A DNA stretch of 35,462 bases from Flavobacteriaceae bacterium (GCA_015490835.1 WFXA01000051.1:1-35462), one strand, 5' to 3'. Shown: positions 7,615 to 16,992, counted from the stretch's first letter. The notes: a model not told the origin generated them from the sequence alone. Program-made: numbers and translations.

Positions 7615-8652
7615 ATGAAAGGAGAATTACAAGCCTGCAACAATGTGTTAGAGCTTATAGGCAATACACCTCTAATTAAGCTTAATAACATCACTTCCAA
7701 CTTAAAGGGTACATTTTTAGCAAAAGTAGAAGGATTTAACCCCGGACACTCCACCAAAGACAGAATCGCACTTTACATCATTGAACAAGCTGAAAAAAAA
7801 GGAATATTGAATCCTGGTGATACCATTATTGAAACCACCAGTGGAAATACCGGATTTAGCTTAGCAATGGTTAGTATTATTAAAGGATACAAGTGCATAT
7901 TGGCGGTAAGTAGCAAATCGTCTAAAGACAAGATAGATATGCTTACTACAATGGGAGCTACGGTATATGTTTGTCCGGCTCACGTACCTGCAGATGACCC
8001 AAGATCTTATTATGAAGTTGCAAAACGACTTCATAAAGAAATACCCGGCTCTATCTATATCAATCAATATTTTAACGAACTGAATATAGATGCTCATTAT
8101 CTGTCTACCGGACAGGAGATTTGGAAACAAACCGGAGGAAAAATTACGCATTTGATTGCATGTAGCGGTACCGGAGGAACTATTTCCGGAATTGCCCGTT
8201 ACCTTAAAGAAAAAAAACCGAAAGTACAAGTTATAGGAATAGACGCTTATGGATCTGTATTAAAAAAATACCACGAAACCCGTGAGTTTGATGAGTCTGA
8301 AATTTATCCGTACCGAATTGAAGGACTAGGAAAAAACCTTATTCCTACGGCAACAGATTTTGATCATATAGACCGTTTTATTAAAGTAACCGATGAGAAT
8401 AGTGCCCATACTGCTCGTGAGTTAGCAAAAACAGAAGGTTTATTTGTGGGTTATACCAGCGGAGCCGCAATGCAAGGAATAAAACAACTGGCAGAAGAAG
8501 GAATTTTTAATGAAAACAGTATTGTAGTTGTTATTTTCCCCGATCACGGTTCCCGTTATATGAGTAAGATTTACAGTGACTGTTGGATGAAACAACAAGG
8601 ATTCTTAGATGCTGTAAACGTGGAATCTGCTGAAATTGAGTATATTAAATAA
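7615..8652 (+). CDS. PLP-dependent cysteine synthase/CBS-like enzyme, candidate cysteate synthase
   Basis: The 345-residue protein is a fold-type II PLP enzyme. The PLP lysine is Lys48 in NPGHSTKDR, the substrate loop is TSGNTG at 75-80, and the PLP-phosphate loop is GTGGTISG from 185. The [15 protein letters not shown] region resembles cystathionine beta-synthase more than CysK, but no regulatory CBS domains follow. The next gene is an alpha-oxoamine synthase of the type that condenses cysteate with an acyl thioester, so I infer this enzyme makes L-cysteate from a serine- or cysteine-derived substrate plus sulfite, the first step of capnine (sulfonolipid) synthesis. Plain cysteine or cystathionine synthase activity remains possible. 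A strong terminator follows, so the two genes are separately transcribed. Confidence 0.75.
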   Translation: MKGELQACNNVLELIGNTPLIKLNNITSNLKGTFLAKVEGFNPGHSTKDRIALYIIEQAEKKGILNPGDTIIETTSGNTGFSLAMVSIIKGYKCILAVSSKSSKDKIDMLTTMGATVYVCPAHVPADDPRSYYEVAKRLHKEIPGSIYINQYFNELNIDAHYLSTGQEIWKQTGGKITHLIACSGTGGTISGIARYLKEKKPKVQVIGIDAYGSVLKKYHETREFDESEIYPYRIEGLGKNLIPTATDFDHIDRFIKVTDENSAHTARELAKTEGLFVGYTSGAAMQGIKQLAEEGIFNENSIVVVIFPDHGSRYMSKIYSDCWMKQQGFLDAVNVESAEIEYIK

Positions 8653-8672
8653 TAAACTGAATAATAAATTTT

Positions 8673-8711
8673 AAAACCGCTGTAGAAATTAACTTTTACA
8701 GCGGTTTTTTT
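8673..8711 (+). terminator. Rho-independent terminator after the cysteine-synthase-like gene
   Basis: A perfect 12-bp stem, AAAACCGCTGTA with TACAGCGGTTTT, encloses a 12-nt loop and runs into a T tract ending at 8711. It lies 20 bp beyond the stop and separates this gene from the next promoter. Confidence 0.88.
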
Positions 8712-8758
8712 GTTGACAATAATTTTTTAGAATAAACTATGAGTTTCAATTATTTAGT

Positions 8759-8766
8759 TAATTTTG
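8759..8766 (+). promoter_or_regulatory. -7 box TAATTTTG for the alpha-oxoamine synthase gene
   Basis: Exact TAnnTTTG match 22 bp upstream of the ATG at 8789 and just past a terminator, so this gene has its own promoter. Confidence 0.5.
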
Positions 8767-8788
8767 CACCGAAACAACACAAACAATA

Positions 8789-10048
8789 ATGAGAGATTTA
8801 TTTGATAAAATCTATAAAGATAAAGGACCATTGGGAAAATGGGCAGAAGTAGCTGAAGGATATTTTGTATTTCCCAAATTAGAAGGTGAAATTTCAAACC
8901 GAATGAAATTTCAAGGCAAAGAAGTAATTACTTGGAGTATAAATGATTATTTAGGCTTAGCCAATCACCCCGAAGTAAGAAAAGTAGATGCCGAAGCGGC
9001 GAAAAAATACGGCTCGGCATACCCTATGGGCGCACGTATGATGAGTGGTCATACAGAATTACATGAACAATTACAAAACGAACTAGCCGCTTTTGTAAAA
9101 AAGGAAGCCGCTTATTTATTGAATTTCGGATATCAAGGAATGGTTTCTACCATCGATGCCTTGGTGGGTAAAGACGATGTGATTGTATATGATGTAGATG
9201 CGCATGCTTGTATTATAGACGGTGTACGCTTACATATGGGACAACGCTTTACCTATCGACATAATGATATGGAAAGTATTGAAAAAAACCTTAAACGAGC
9301 CGAAAAAGTTGCCAATAAAACGGGTGGCGGTATTTTGCTTATTTCGGAAGGAGTTTTCGGAATGCGAGGAGAACAAGGAAGACTTAAAGAAATAGTAGCG
9401 TTAAAGAAAAAATATAATTTTAGATTATTTGTAGATGATGCACACGGTTTTGGAACACTGGGAAAAACCGGAGCCGGAGCCGGAGAAGAACAAGGTGTCC
9501 AAGATAATATTGATGTTTATTTTGCCACTTTTGCAAAATCTATGGCTAGTACCGGGGCTTTTATTGCAGCTGACGAAGAAATAATTAATTATCTTAAATA
9601 TAACTTACGTTCACAAATGTTTGCCAAATCCTTACAAATGCAGTTGGTGGTAGGCGCATTAAAACGTTTGGATATGATACGTACCATGCCCGAGTTAAAA
9701 GAAAAATTATGGGAGAACGTGAATGCTTTACAAGGAGGACTGAAAGAGCGCGGATTTGATATTGGAACCACACAGAGTTGTGTAACTCCGGTTTACCTTA
9801 AAGGCTCGGTACCGGAAGCAATGGCATTAGTAAAAGATTTACGTGAAAATCATGGTGTTTTCTGCTCCATTGTAGTATATCCCGTAATACCAAAAGGGCT
9901 TATTTTATTACGTATGATACCTACGGCTTCGCATACCTTACAAGATGTAGAAGAAACTTTAAATGCATTTTCAGCAATACGAGAACGATTAGAAAGCGGT
10001 ACTTATAAACGTCTTTCTGCCGGAGTAGCAGCAGCATTTGGAGAGTAA
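8789..10048 (+). CDS. Alpha-oxoamine synthase, candidate cysteate fatty-acyl transferase
   Basis: The 419-residue protein is a fold-type I PLP enzyme of the family that includes serine palmitoyltransferase and 2-amino-3-ketobutyrate CoA ligase. The PLP lysine is Lys250 in TFAKSMASTG, with VDDAHGFGTLGKTG at 215-228 and the ring-stacking His139 in VDAHAC. It should condense an amino acid with a fatty acyl thioester and release CO2. In Flavobacterium johnsoniae a cysteate-fatty acyl transferase of this family is required for capnine synthesis and for efficient gliding. The adjacent cysteate-synthase-like gene makes that assignment more attractive here than sphingolipid synthesis. Serine palmitoyltransferase is the main alternative. 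It is soluble, with no signal peptide. Confidence 0.8.
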   Translation: MRDLFDKIYKDKGPLGKWAEVAEGYFVFPKLEGEISNRMKFQGKEVITWSINDYLGLANHPEVRKVDAEAAKKYGSAYPMGARMMSGHTELHEQLQNELAAFVKKEAAYLLNFGYQGMVSTIDALVGKDDVIVYDVDAHACIIDGVRLHMGQRFTYRHNDMESIEKNLKRAEKVANKTGGGILLISEGVFGMRGEQGRLKEIVALKKKYNFRLFVDDAHGFGTLGKTGAGAGEEQGVQDNIDVYFATFAKSMASTGAFIAADEEIINYLKYNLRSQMFAKSLQMQLVVGALKRLDMIRTMPELKEKLWENVNALQGGLKERGFDIGTTQSCVTPVYLKGSVPEAMALVKDLRENHGVFCSIVVYPVIPKGLILLRMIPTASHTLQDVEETLNAFSAIRERLESGTYKRLSAGVAAAFGE

Positions 10049-10071
10049 TTTTTTATTGCATTTATTTTAAA

Positions 10072-10106
10072 CAAAAAGACCGGAAACAAAGCATCCGGTG
10101 TTTTTG
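10072..10106. terminator. Bidirectional terminator between convergent genes
   Basis: The stem CAAAAAgACCGGA pairs with TCCGGTgTTTTTG around a 9-nt loop, with A and T tracts on both sides. It sits between the stops of the oxoamine synthase (+) and YceI (-) genes, so it can end transcription both ways. Confidence 0.8.
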
Positions 10107-10124
10107 TATATAAAATTAGTAAAA

Positions 10125-10706
10125 CTATTGTTTAATCAATTCTAATTTAACTTCAATATCAATGGTGTTTCCTACCATAAGCGCACCGTGTTTGGTTTTT
10201 CCGTTAAATGCAATTCCATAATCCATTCTGTTAAGTGTTCCGGTAACTTTCATTCCGGCTCGAGTTCCACCCCAAGGATCTTCAATAGTACCTCCAAAAG
10301 TAGCATTAAGTGTTACCGGTTTGGTTACTCCTCGCATGGTTAAATCGCCTTTTAATTGATATGTGTTTTCTCCGGTTTTGGTAAAAGAAGTGCTGGTAAA
10401 AGAAATTTCGGGGTATTTTTCTGTAAAGAAAAAGTCTTCCGATTTTAAATGTGCGTCTCTGTCCTCATTCTCGGTGTTAATAGAATTAGCATCTACGGTA
10501 AATAAGGCTTTTGCATTTGTAAAATCAGTACCTTCAGTAGTAAAGCTTCCGTTAAAAACTTTAAAGTTTCCATCTACTTCAGAAACAACCAGGTGACTCA
10601 CCGAAAATCGTACTTTTGAATGATTTGGGTCTACTTTCCAAGTGGTTTGTGCCAGCATCCCTAATGATGCTACAATAAATAAAACTGATAAAAATGTTTT
10701 TTTCAT
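10125..10706 (-). CDS. YceI family periplasmic lipid-binding-like protein
   Basis: The 193-residue protein starts with a Sec signal peptide (MKKTFLSVLFIVASLGMLAQ, cleavage near residue 20). A single YceI domain follows, a lipocalin-like barrel that binds isoprenoid or other amphiphilic lipids. Recognisable segments are WKVDPNHSKVRFSVSHL, the HLKSEDFF turn, FTLTSTSF-like strands, the GDLTMRGVTKPVTL strand and the C-terminal VGNTIDIEVKLE. The protein is predicted to be periplasmic and the ligand is unknown. Upstream, CATCTTTG differs from the -7 consensus by one base. It is convergent with the oxoamine synthase gene and shares the terminator at 10072-10106. No operon partner is seen. Confidence 0.9.
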   Translation of the reverse strand: MKKTFLSVLFIVASLGMLAQTTWKVDPNHSKVRFSVSHLVVSEVDGNFKVFNGSFTTEGTDFTNAKALFTVDANSINTENEDRDAHLKSEDFFFTEKYPEISFTSTSFTKTGENTYQLKGDLTMRGVTKPVTLNATFGGTIEDPWGGTRAGMKVTGTLNRMDYGIAFNGKTKHGALMVGNTIDIEVKLELIKQ

Positions 10707-10847
10707 GATTGTATGTGTTTAAAAATATCTTTAGCAAAGATGAACTAGTTGGTTTTAAAAACCATTCACCTATGTTAACTAATTTTAAAAGTAGTGTAAT
10801 TTATTCATTTTTTGAATATTAAAATGTTAAGCAAATGATAATAATAC

Positions 10848-10855
10848 TATATTTG
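10848..10855 (+). promoter_or_regulatory. -7 box TATATTTG for the interrupted subtilase gene
   Basis: Exact TAnnTTTG match about 74 bp upstream of the chosen ATG (10929). It is intact, so the broken gene may still be transcribed. Confidence 0.45.
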
Positions 10856-10928
10856 TGTAAATAATAGTTGGTCTGAAATGTATGATTTTTTTATTTCCCA
10901 CATTTTCAGATTGCTAAAAAGTAAACAA

Positions 10929-12727
10929 ATGAAAAATTTGCTCTTAGTTTTAGTTCTTTTTTTTCTTACTTCAGTAAGCGTTGCGCAACAACAAAATTTT
11001 GTTACTAATCAATTGGTGATTAAGTTTAAAAACCCGGTTTCCCATTCGGTAAATGAGGTGCTTTCTCAAAAAAAGTTTTTTTTGCCTGAGGTTGATGTAT
11101 TAAATACTACATACGGTTTATCCGGTATTAAACAAGTTGGAAACAAGCATTTACAAAAAACGTTTATCTTGTTTTTTAATAGTTCCATAGATATAGAACA
11201 AGCCATAAAACAATATCAAAACACCCATAGATTTGAGTATGTAGAACCCAATTATATTGGTAATTCTCATGGTTTGCTTGGTGTAGAAACGACACCTAAC
11301 GACCAATTTACGTATCCTTGGCAATGGAGTTTGCATAACGATGGTACATTCCCTGATGCACCTGCAACCGCCGGAGCAGATATTAGTATGGATAATGCGT
11401 GGGACATCCAGCAGGGAAGTAGTACTATTATAGTTGCCGTTTTAGACTCAGGGTCGTTTATTAATCACCCCGAATTTAGCGGAAGAATATGGATAAATCC
11501 CAATGAAACTGCAGATGGCACCGATACAGACGGCAACGGGCTCATAGACGATATAAACGGTTGGGATTATGCTTATGACGACAACGATTTATCTGATGTG
11601 TTAGGTCACGGCACCAACGTTTCGGGAATTATTGGCGCGCAAGGCAATAACAATATAGGCTACGCCGGAGTTGATTGGAATTGCAAACTAATGAATATTA
11701 ACCCGCATTAATCATATAAAAACGAAGTGAATTATATGAATCTGCTATGGACAAAGGTAGAAATGCGGGAAACCCCGACTTAGAAATGCCCCAAATTTGG
11801 GTGTTTTCAAAATACACAAATTTGTTGGCAGTACTTAGTCGTTTAAAAATTCCGTGAATTTTTCGGGTTAAAGTTTTGGAAGATGACGGTTTTGGACTTT
11901 ATACTTGGTGGGCAGACGGAATTTATTATGCCGTAGATAATGGTGCCAACGTAATTAATATGTCGCTTGGCGGAAATAACCCATCTTCACTGTTAGAAGA
12001 TGCCGTTAATTATGCCTATTCAAATGGAGTAACGGTTGTGGTTTCTAACGGAAATCAGAGTAGTGTCATTCAGTATCCTGCACGTTATGAAAACGCCTTA
12101 GCAATAGGAGCAACCAATGCCGAGGATGATAGAGCCAATCCGTTTCATTGGGGAGGAGGTAGTAATTTTGGTCCCGAAATAGATATTGTTGCACCAGGTG
12201 ATAGAGTTTACGGACTGAATCCCTCTAACGGAACCAATTATTCGTGGTTTTGGAGTGGTACTTCGCAAGCGGCACCTCACGTTTCCGGTGTTATAGCTTT
12301 GCTTTTAGCCGAAAACCCAACGTTAACTCCCTCTCAAATTCGAACTATTTTACGAACTACAGCCGAAGATGAAGTAGGTTTGCCATCGGAAGATATTCCT
12401 GGTTTTGATAACTATTACGGTTACGGAAGATTAAATGCCGAAGCAGCTCTTAACCAAGCTTTTCTACGAGTTGATGAAACACAAACCGGAAATTTTTCGC
12501 TTTATCCTAATCCGGTTTCCGGAAATGAAATCTCATTGCGTACTAATGAAAACGGTTTGGCTACCGTTACTATTCATTCTATATTAGGAAAAAAAATAAA
12601 GCGTTTTTCGGCTCAAATAAGCAACAAATTTTTAAAAATAGACTTACCTTCTTTAGAAAAAGGCGTTTATTTTATTTCGGTTACTATTAACGAGAAAACA
12701 GGTTTTAAAAAATTTATTAAAAGATAG
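10929..12727 (+). pseudogene. S8 subtilisin-like serine protease with T9SS sorting domain, interrupted by a mobile repeat
   Basis: The start at 10929 is chosen over the ORF-track start (10878) because it begins the signal peptide MKNLLLVLVLFFLTSVSVAQ. The parts run in order: an inhibitor-like prodomain (about 24-110), the catalytic Asp173 in VLDSG and His227 in GHGT, then a 166-bp element inserted after Ile257. The downstream half carries INMSLGG, the catalytic Ser in SGTSQAAPHVSG (residue 389 in the restored protein) and a C-terminal type A T9SS sorting domain starting FSLYPNPV. Deleting the element and one TTAA joins 10929-11701 to 11872-12727 as exactly 543 codons including stop. No other lesion is visible in either half, so the interruption looks recent. 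As it stands the frame stops at TAA inside the element, leaving a product without the Ser. The gene ends 2 bp from the convergent SulP stop. Confidence 0.9.
11702..11867. mobile_element. MITE-like non-coding repeat, copy 1 (inside the subtilase gene)
   Basis: This 166-bp element begins CCCG and ends CGGG, and is flanked by TTAA at 11698-11701 and 11868-11871, a 4-bp target duplication. The restored host sequence reads ATGAATA-TTAA-AGTTTTGG. With the duplication the ends form the 8-bp inverted repeat TTAACCCG/CGGGTTAA. Inside is a hairpin TCATATAA (11712-11719) with TTATATGA (11732-11739). By eye it differs from copy 2 by about six substitutions plus a different central module (GACT here, an 18-nt palindrome there). 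It contains no meaningful ORF, so mobilisation in trans is inferred. TTAA fits the YTAR target pattern described for IS701-family elements, but the driver is unknown. Confidence 0.85.
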
Positions 12728-12729
12728 TT

Positions 12730-14346
12730 TTACACCTCTGCATCTAGTTTATCGGTAACCACATAATATCTCGGGTCATCTATAGATTCTTCAATTATGG
12801 AAGCAAAATCAGGGTTGTTCTTTAGCAACAATTTTTTACAATCGGGACTAAGATGAATGAGTTTCACCTTTTTTCCAACGTTTAAATATTTATTTGCGAT
12901 GTTCCGAAGTGCTTCAATACCCGAATGGTCGGCAACTTTCGATTCCATAAAGTCTATTTCAACAGTATCCGGATCGTTTTTAACATCAAATTTTGAATTA
13001 AAATTTTGAATAGAACCAAAAAACAAGGGTCCCCAAATTTCATAAACTTTTGTACCATTGGGTTTAATGTGTTTTCTGGCACGAATCATCGTAGCATTTT
13101 TCCAAGCAAAAACCAATGCCGAAATAATAACCCCAACGATTACTGCTACGGCTAAATCTTTCCAAACGGTAATAACCGAAACAACAAGTAACACAAAAGC
13201 ATCGGTTAGAGGGATTTTATGTAAAATTCTAAAACTACTCCACGCAAACGTACCGATAACCACCATAAACATTACGCCAACCAATGCCGCAATGGGTATT
13301 TTTTCGATAAGTGGTGCACCAAACAAGATAAAACTCAGCAAAGCCAAAGCTGCAACAATACCTGAAAGCCTTCCTCGACCTCCTGATGTTACGTTAATGA
13401 TAGATTGACCTATCATAGCACAGCCGCCCATTCCTCCAAAAAGTCCGTTTACAATATTGGCACTACCTTGTGCAATACATTCTCGATTTCCGCTTCCACG
13501 CGTTTCAGTCATTTCATCAATTAGGTTTAGTGTCATTAACGATTCAATTAAACCTATGGCAGCTAATACAAAGGCAGAAGATAAAATAACATTCCAATGT
13601 CCGGAAAGTGTATGAAATAATTCAAATAGTTGAAATTGAAAACTGGGCAATGACCCTTTAAGCCCTTCGCCACCACCATCTTTGATAAATGAACCTACAG
13701 TGCTAACATCTATTTTTCCGAAAATTGTTATGGCTGCAACTACAATTATTGCTACTAATGCAGCCGGTATTTTTTTGGTAATTTTAGGTAAAAAATACAT
13801 AATAAGCATCGTTAGCGCCACAAATCCAATCATTATCCATAGTTCTTGTCCTTGCAACCAATGCGTTTCTCCATTTGTTGTTTTTTTAAACATTCCTAAT
13901 TGCGAAAGGAATATTACTATTGCCAATCCGTTTACAAATCCCATCATTACCGGATAGGGGATAAGCCTAACAAACTTACCAAGCTTAAAAACACCTGCGG
14001 ATATTTGAATAACACCAACAACTAATAAGGTTATAAAAAGCCATTGAACTCCAAGGTTGTCAATAGGTTTGTCTAATGAGAGTCCTACTTCATTCCCTTT
14101 TTGAATAAGATAAACCATTACCACCGCCATTGCACCGGTTGCTCCGCTAATCATTCCCGGTCGTCCTCCAAATAAGGAAGTAATGATGCCCATCATAAAA
14201 GCACCATACAAACCTACTAATGGATCGATACCAGCCACAAAAGCAAAGGCAACCGCTTCCGGAACGAGTGCTAACGCAACGGTTAAACCGGAAAGGATAT
14301 CGTTTTTGGGGTTAAATGTAAAATTCTTAAAGATGTGCTTAATCAT
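12730..14346 (-). CDS. SulP family anion permease with STAS domain
   Basis: The 538-residue protein has an inner-membrane SLC26/SulP core with about 10-14 hydrophobic segments (LSGLTVALALVPEAVAFAFVAG, then GLYGAFMMGI and SGATGAMAVV) and a cytoplasmic STAS domain (about 435-525, VEIDFMESKVADHSGIEALRN). SulP proteins carry sulfate, bicarbonate or other anions, and the substrate cannot be read from the sequence. No carbonic anhydrase or sulfate-assimilation gene is adjacent. A sulfate role would fit the sulfonolipid genes nearby, but that is only a guess. The 3' end lies 2 bp from the convergent subtilase stop, leaving no room for a separate terminator. Confidence 0.88.
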   Translation of the reverse strand: MIKHIFKNFTFNPKNDILSGLTVALALVPEAVAFAFVAGIDPLVGLYGAFMMGIITSLFGGRPGMISGATGAMAVVMVYLIQKGNEVGLSLDKPIDNLGVQWLFITLLVVGVIQISAGVFKLGKFVRLIPYPVMMGFVNGLAIVIFLSQLGMFKKTTNGETHWLQGQELWIMIGFVALTMLIMYFLPKITKKIPAALVAIIVVAAITIFGKIDVSTVGSFIKDGGGEGLKGSLPSFQFQLFELFHTLSGHWNVILSSAFVLAAIGLIESLMTLNLIDEMTETRGSGNRECIAQGSANIVNGLFGGMGGCAMIGQSIINVTSGGRGRLSGIVAALALLSFILFGAPLIEKIPIAALVGVMFMVVIGTFAWSSFRILHKIPLTDAFVLLVVSVITVWKDLAVAVIVGVIISALVFAWKNATMIRARKHIKPNGTKVYEIWGPLFFGSIQNFNSKFDVKNDPDTVEIDFMESKVADHSGIEALRNIANKYLNVGKKVKLIHLSPDCKKLLLKNNPDFASIIEESIDDPRYYVVTDKLDAEV

Positions 14347-14370
14347 TTGGACTTTGTGTTAAAAAAGTCG

Positions 14371-14378
14371 CAAATATA
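14371..14378 (-). promoter_or_regulatory. -7 box TATATTTG for the SulP gene
   Basis: Exact TAnnTTTG match on the minus strand, 24 bp upstream of the SulP ATG, in the 54-bp gap after the M14 peptidase gene. Confidence 0.5.
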
Positions 14379-14400
14379 GGTCTTTTACCTATACAAATAA

Positions 14401-16908
14401 CTACATCTTATCACCAAAAAATACAGCGTTCATCAATAGCTTATTCGTACCGTACCAAAACGCTCTAAAATTGGTGTTGTCTGTAAAATAGATAACTTTT
14501 CCTTGACCAAGATTCTCCACCTTAAACATTGCCGTATTTTTGAGAAGCGATAGATTTTTATTAGAAATATATCCGCTAAGTAATGGGTTATTGGTGTATT
14601 TTATAGGATTGTTAAAACTATCTTTATTCGGCTCTAAAAATAGGGTAGTGTTTCTAAAAACCGGAAGGTTGTTTTTTGAATATCCAAATGCAATGGGGTG
14701 CGAACGATCTAACTCTGTGTTAAAAATAGCTCCACCAATGACTTGTGCGCCAAAATAATTTCTTTTATCTTCAAACCTAATAGTTGATGTACTGTCTTTT
14801 TTTGATAAAAATTTAGCTTTAAAAAAATTATTTTTAACAAACCACTTTCCTATGTTTCGGTAGCCTATAACTACGCCTCCGTTTCTAACCCAAGTTTTTA
14901 TTTTTTCTGCGATGTCTTTATTTAAACTACCCCAAGAATTAGGAATAATTAAAGCAGTATAACGCCTTAAGTCTATGTATTCAAAGTTTTGAGTATCCAA
15001 TTTGGTTATTTTTATATCGAATCGTTGATCGAATAAATGCCATATTTCTCCGGCGTCATATGGCGTAATTCCGTCACCAACCAACAATGCCACTTTAGGT
15101 GGTTGAAGCGTTTTAAAAAGATTGCTGCCTAAATCGATACCTTTTGTTAAGCCGGTTGCAACTCCGGTAATTTCGCAGTTACTTTCTTTAGCAACCTTTT
15201 TTATAAATTGAAATAATTGGGTTGCATCCGGTTTTTGATTTTGTACCGGAATTAAAATGGTTCCGTAGTCATAGGTTTTATTTTCAACTGTAAATGGTTT
15301 AAAACCTACCTTAACCCGGATACCTTTTTCTAATAACATCGAAAGTGCTTTGGGAGCGTAGTAGGTGTTCCAATTAAGTAAATAGGCATAGTTTGATTGT
15401 TTGGGTAAATTTCTTTTTGTCGGGTTTAAATCTGAAATTTCATCACCTAAAGTAATACTTGAAGTTGTTTCGGTAAAGTCAACATTAAAAGCAAGTTGTA
15501 AACTCCAAGCACTTACATCGTAAAACAAACTGTCTTGAAATTTTGTTCGTTTTTCAAACATGGCTTTTAGCAATCGGGATTGTTTTTGGTTTTTAGGAAT
15601 TACATAACTCTTATCTTTTTTGAAAGAGATTCCGTTGGCAGTAATGTCTTTTGAAGCTTTATAAATTTTGATATCATGTTGTTTTAAAATAGTAGCCAAC
15701 TCAAATAACTTATCGGTATCTGAATCGCCAAGTATATAAACACCTTTGTTATTTTCATTTCTAGCATTTTTATAAAAGTTTTGTTTGTACGATAGTAATT
15801 CGTTTCGCAAAGTTTTTACTGCTTCTAGGGTTGAAAGTGCTGCGGTAAATTGATTCTTTATGGTGTACGGAAAAGTTATAATTCCGTTATCGCTTTCTTG
15901 TGCGTGTCCGCGAGAGGATGCTTGTTCAAACAAAATACCAATTCCGCCGTTAATATCGGGAAACGTAGAGCCTTTTCCGTAGTAAAAGTCATCGTAGCTT
16001 TCTTTTGTATAATACAACGAGCCTATTTTGTTAAAAGCATTAGCGTGAAATTGAGCAATTAGTTCGGTTAACTCCTGATTGCGTTTGGGAGTAAGCGGAT
16101 GGGTTCTTGAAGGGATTCCGGGCTGAAAGAAAAAAGTAGCATTGGTTCCCATTTCATGATGGTCGGTTAAAACATTGGGATACCATTGGTGAAAGGTTTT
16201 TATTCTTGCTTTACTTTCGGGAAGTTGTACCGGAAGCCAGTCTCGATTCATATCAAACCAATAATGGTTGGTTCTTCCACCGGGCCATACTTCGTGGTAT
16301 TCTCTATCGTTTGGATCGGGATTAATATTTTTACTTTTATTGCTGTTTGCCCAATAGGCAAAACGTTGTAGTCCGTCCGGATTGTAGCCGGGATCAAAAA
16401 GAACTACTACATTGTTTAAAAGTGTGTTTATTTCGTCTCCTTGAGCAGCAGCAAGATAGTAAGCTACTAACATTGCTGCATTTGACCCACTGGGTTCGTT
16501 TCCGTGAATGGAGAAACCTTGATACAAAACGCTTGGAAGATTTTTTAAGGTATTTTTATCTAAGGTTTTTTCGGTTAAATCCAGATGCTGTTTTCTTATT
16601 TGCTCAATGTTTTTATGATTTTTAGGTGAAGTAATAGTTAATAATAAAAGAGGTCTTCCTTCGTATGTATATCCTCTGTTTTCTAAGGTAATACGATTAC
16701 TTGCCTTTGCGAGTGCGTACATATAGTTTACCAACTTGTCATGGGTAACGTGCCAGTCACCAAGTTGAAAACCAATAATTTCTTGGGGAGTAGGTATGGA
16801 TGCATCGTAGGTTACATCGTTAGGAAGGTAATAATCTAAATTAGCATGATAGGTTTGTGAGGTTGCTAATTGTAAGTAGAAAAGAAGAAAAATAGCGGTG
16901 TATTTCAT
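14401..16908 (-). CDS. Secreted M14 family zinc carboxypeptidase, two-domain form
   Basis: The 835-residue protein has a signal peptide (MKYTAIFLLFYLQLATSQ) and an N-terminal M14 domain. Zinc ligands are His135 and Glu138 in HGNEPSG, and His250 or His251 in TDHHEMG. MNRDW (220-224) supplies the substrate-binding Arg and Glu328 in ILFEQAS is the likely catalytic Glu. The second half (about 610-830) begins VALLVGDGITPYDAGEIW and resembles the class I glutamine-amidotransferase-like Rossmann domain seen after M14 domains in Bacteroidota, without an obvious nucleophilic Cys. It lacks a T9SS tail, so it is probably periplasmic and acts in peptide breakdown. It stands alone between SulP and the DUF3276 terminator. 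Confidence 0.88.
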   Translation of the reverse strand: MKYTAIFLLFYLQLATSQTYHANLDYYLPNDVTYDASIPTPQEIIGFQLGDWHVTHDKLVNYMYALAKASNRITLENRGYTYEGRPLLLLTITSPKNHKNIEQIRKQHLDLTEKTLDKNTLKNLPSVLYQGFSIHGNEPSGSNAAMLVAYYLAAAQGDEINTLLNNVVVLFDPGYNPDGLQRFAYWANSNKSKNINPDPNDREYHEVWPGGRTNHYWFDMNRDWLPVQLPESKARIKTFHQWYPNVLTDHHEMGTNATFFFQPGIPSRTHPLTPKRNQELTELIAQFHANAFNKIGSLYYTKESYDDFYYGKGSTFPDINGGIGILFEQASSRGHAQESDNGIITFPYTIKNQFTAALSTLEAVKTLRNELLSYKQNFYKNARNENNKGVYILGDSDTDKLFELATILKQHDIKIYKASKDITANGISFKKDKSYVIPKNQKQSRLLKAMFEKRTKFQDSLFYDVSAWSLQLAFNVDFTETTSSITLGDEISDLNPTKRNLPKQSNYAYLLNWNTYYAPKALSMLLEKGIRVKVGFKPFTVENKTYDYGTILIPVQNQKPDATQLFQFIKKVAKESNCEITGVATGLTKGIDLGSNLFKTLQPPKVALLVGDGITPYDAGEIWHLFDQRFDIKITKLDTQNFEYIDLRRYTALIIPNSWGSLNKDIAEKIKTWVRNGGVVIGYRNIGKWFVKNNFFKAKFLSKKDSTSTIRFEDKRNYFGAQVIGGAIFNTELDRSHPIAFGYSKNNLPVFRNTTLFLEPNKDSFNNPIKYTNNPLLSGYISNKNLSLLKNTAMFKVENLGQGKVIYFTDNTNFRAFWYGTNKLLMNAVFFGDKM

Positions 16909-16934
16909 GATTGGAATTTTAAAAATCTAAAAGT

Positions 16935-16965
16935 AAAAAAAAACCGCTTCAGTTTATAGAAGCGG
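16935..16965 (-). terminator. Rho-independent terminator after the DUF3276 gene
   Basis: Read on the minus strand, CCGCTTC-tataaact-GAAGCGG is a 7-bp stem followed by nine T residues. It lies just past the DUF3276 stop (16993) and before the M14 peptidase start. Confidence 0.85.
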
Positions 16966-16992
16966 ATTGTTAAATTATAGAGTATGAATATT

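Noticed and set aside
10878-10928. Upstream start for the subtilase (ORF-track ATG at 10878)
   Set aside because: It would put 17 extra residues before a standard signal peptide; the ATG at 10929 starts that signal directly.
11702-11867. Possible small self-splicing intron or translational bypass segment in the subtilase gene
   Set aside because: Removal restores the frame, but the block is far shorter than group I or II introns, has a target duplication and a second copy outside any gene. That fits a transposed repeat better.
13058-13408. 116-codon plus-strand ORF inside the SulP gene
   Set aside because: Antisense shadow of the SulP coding sequence, with no independent start signals.
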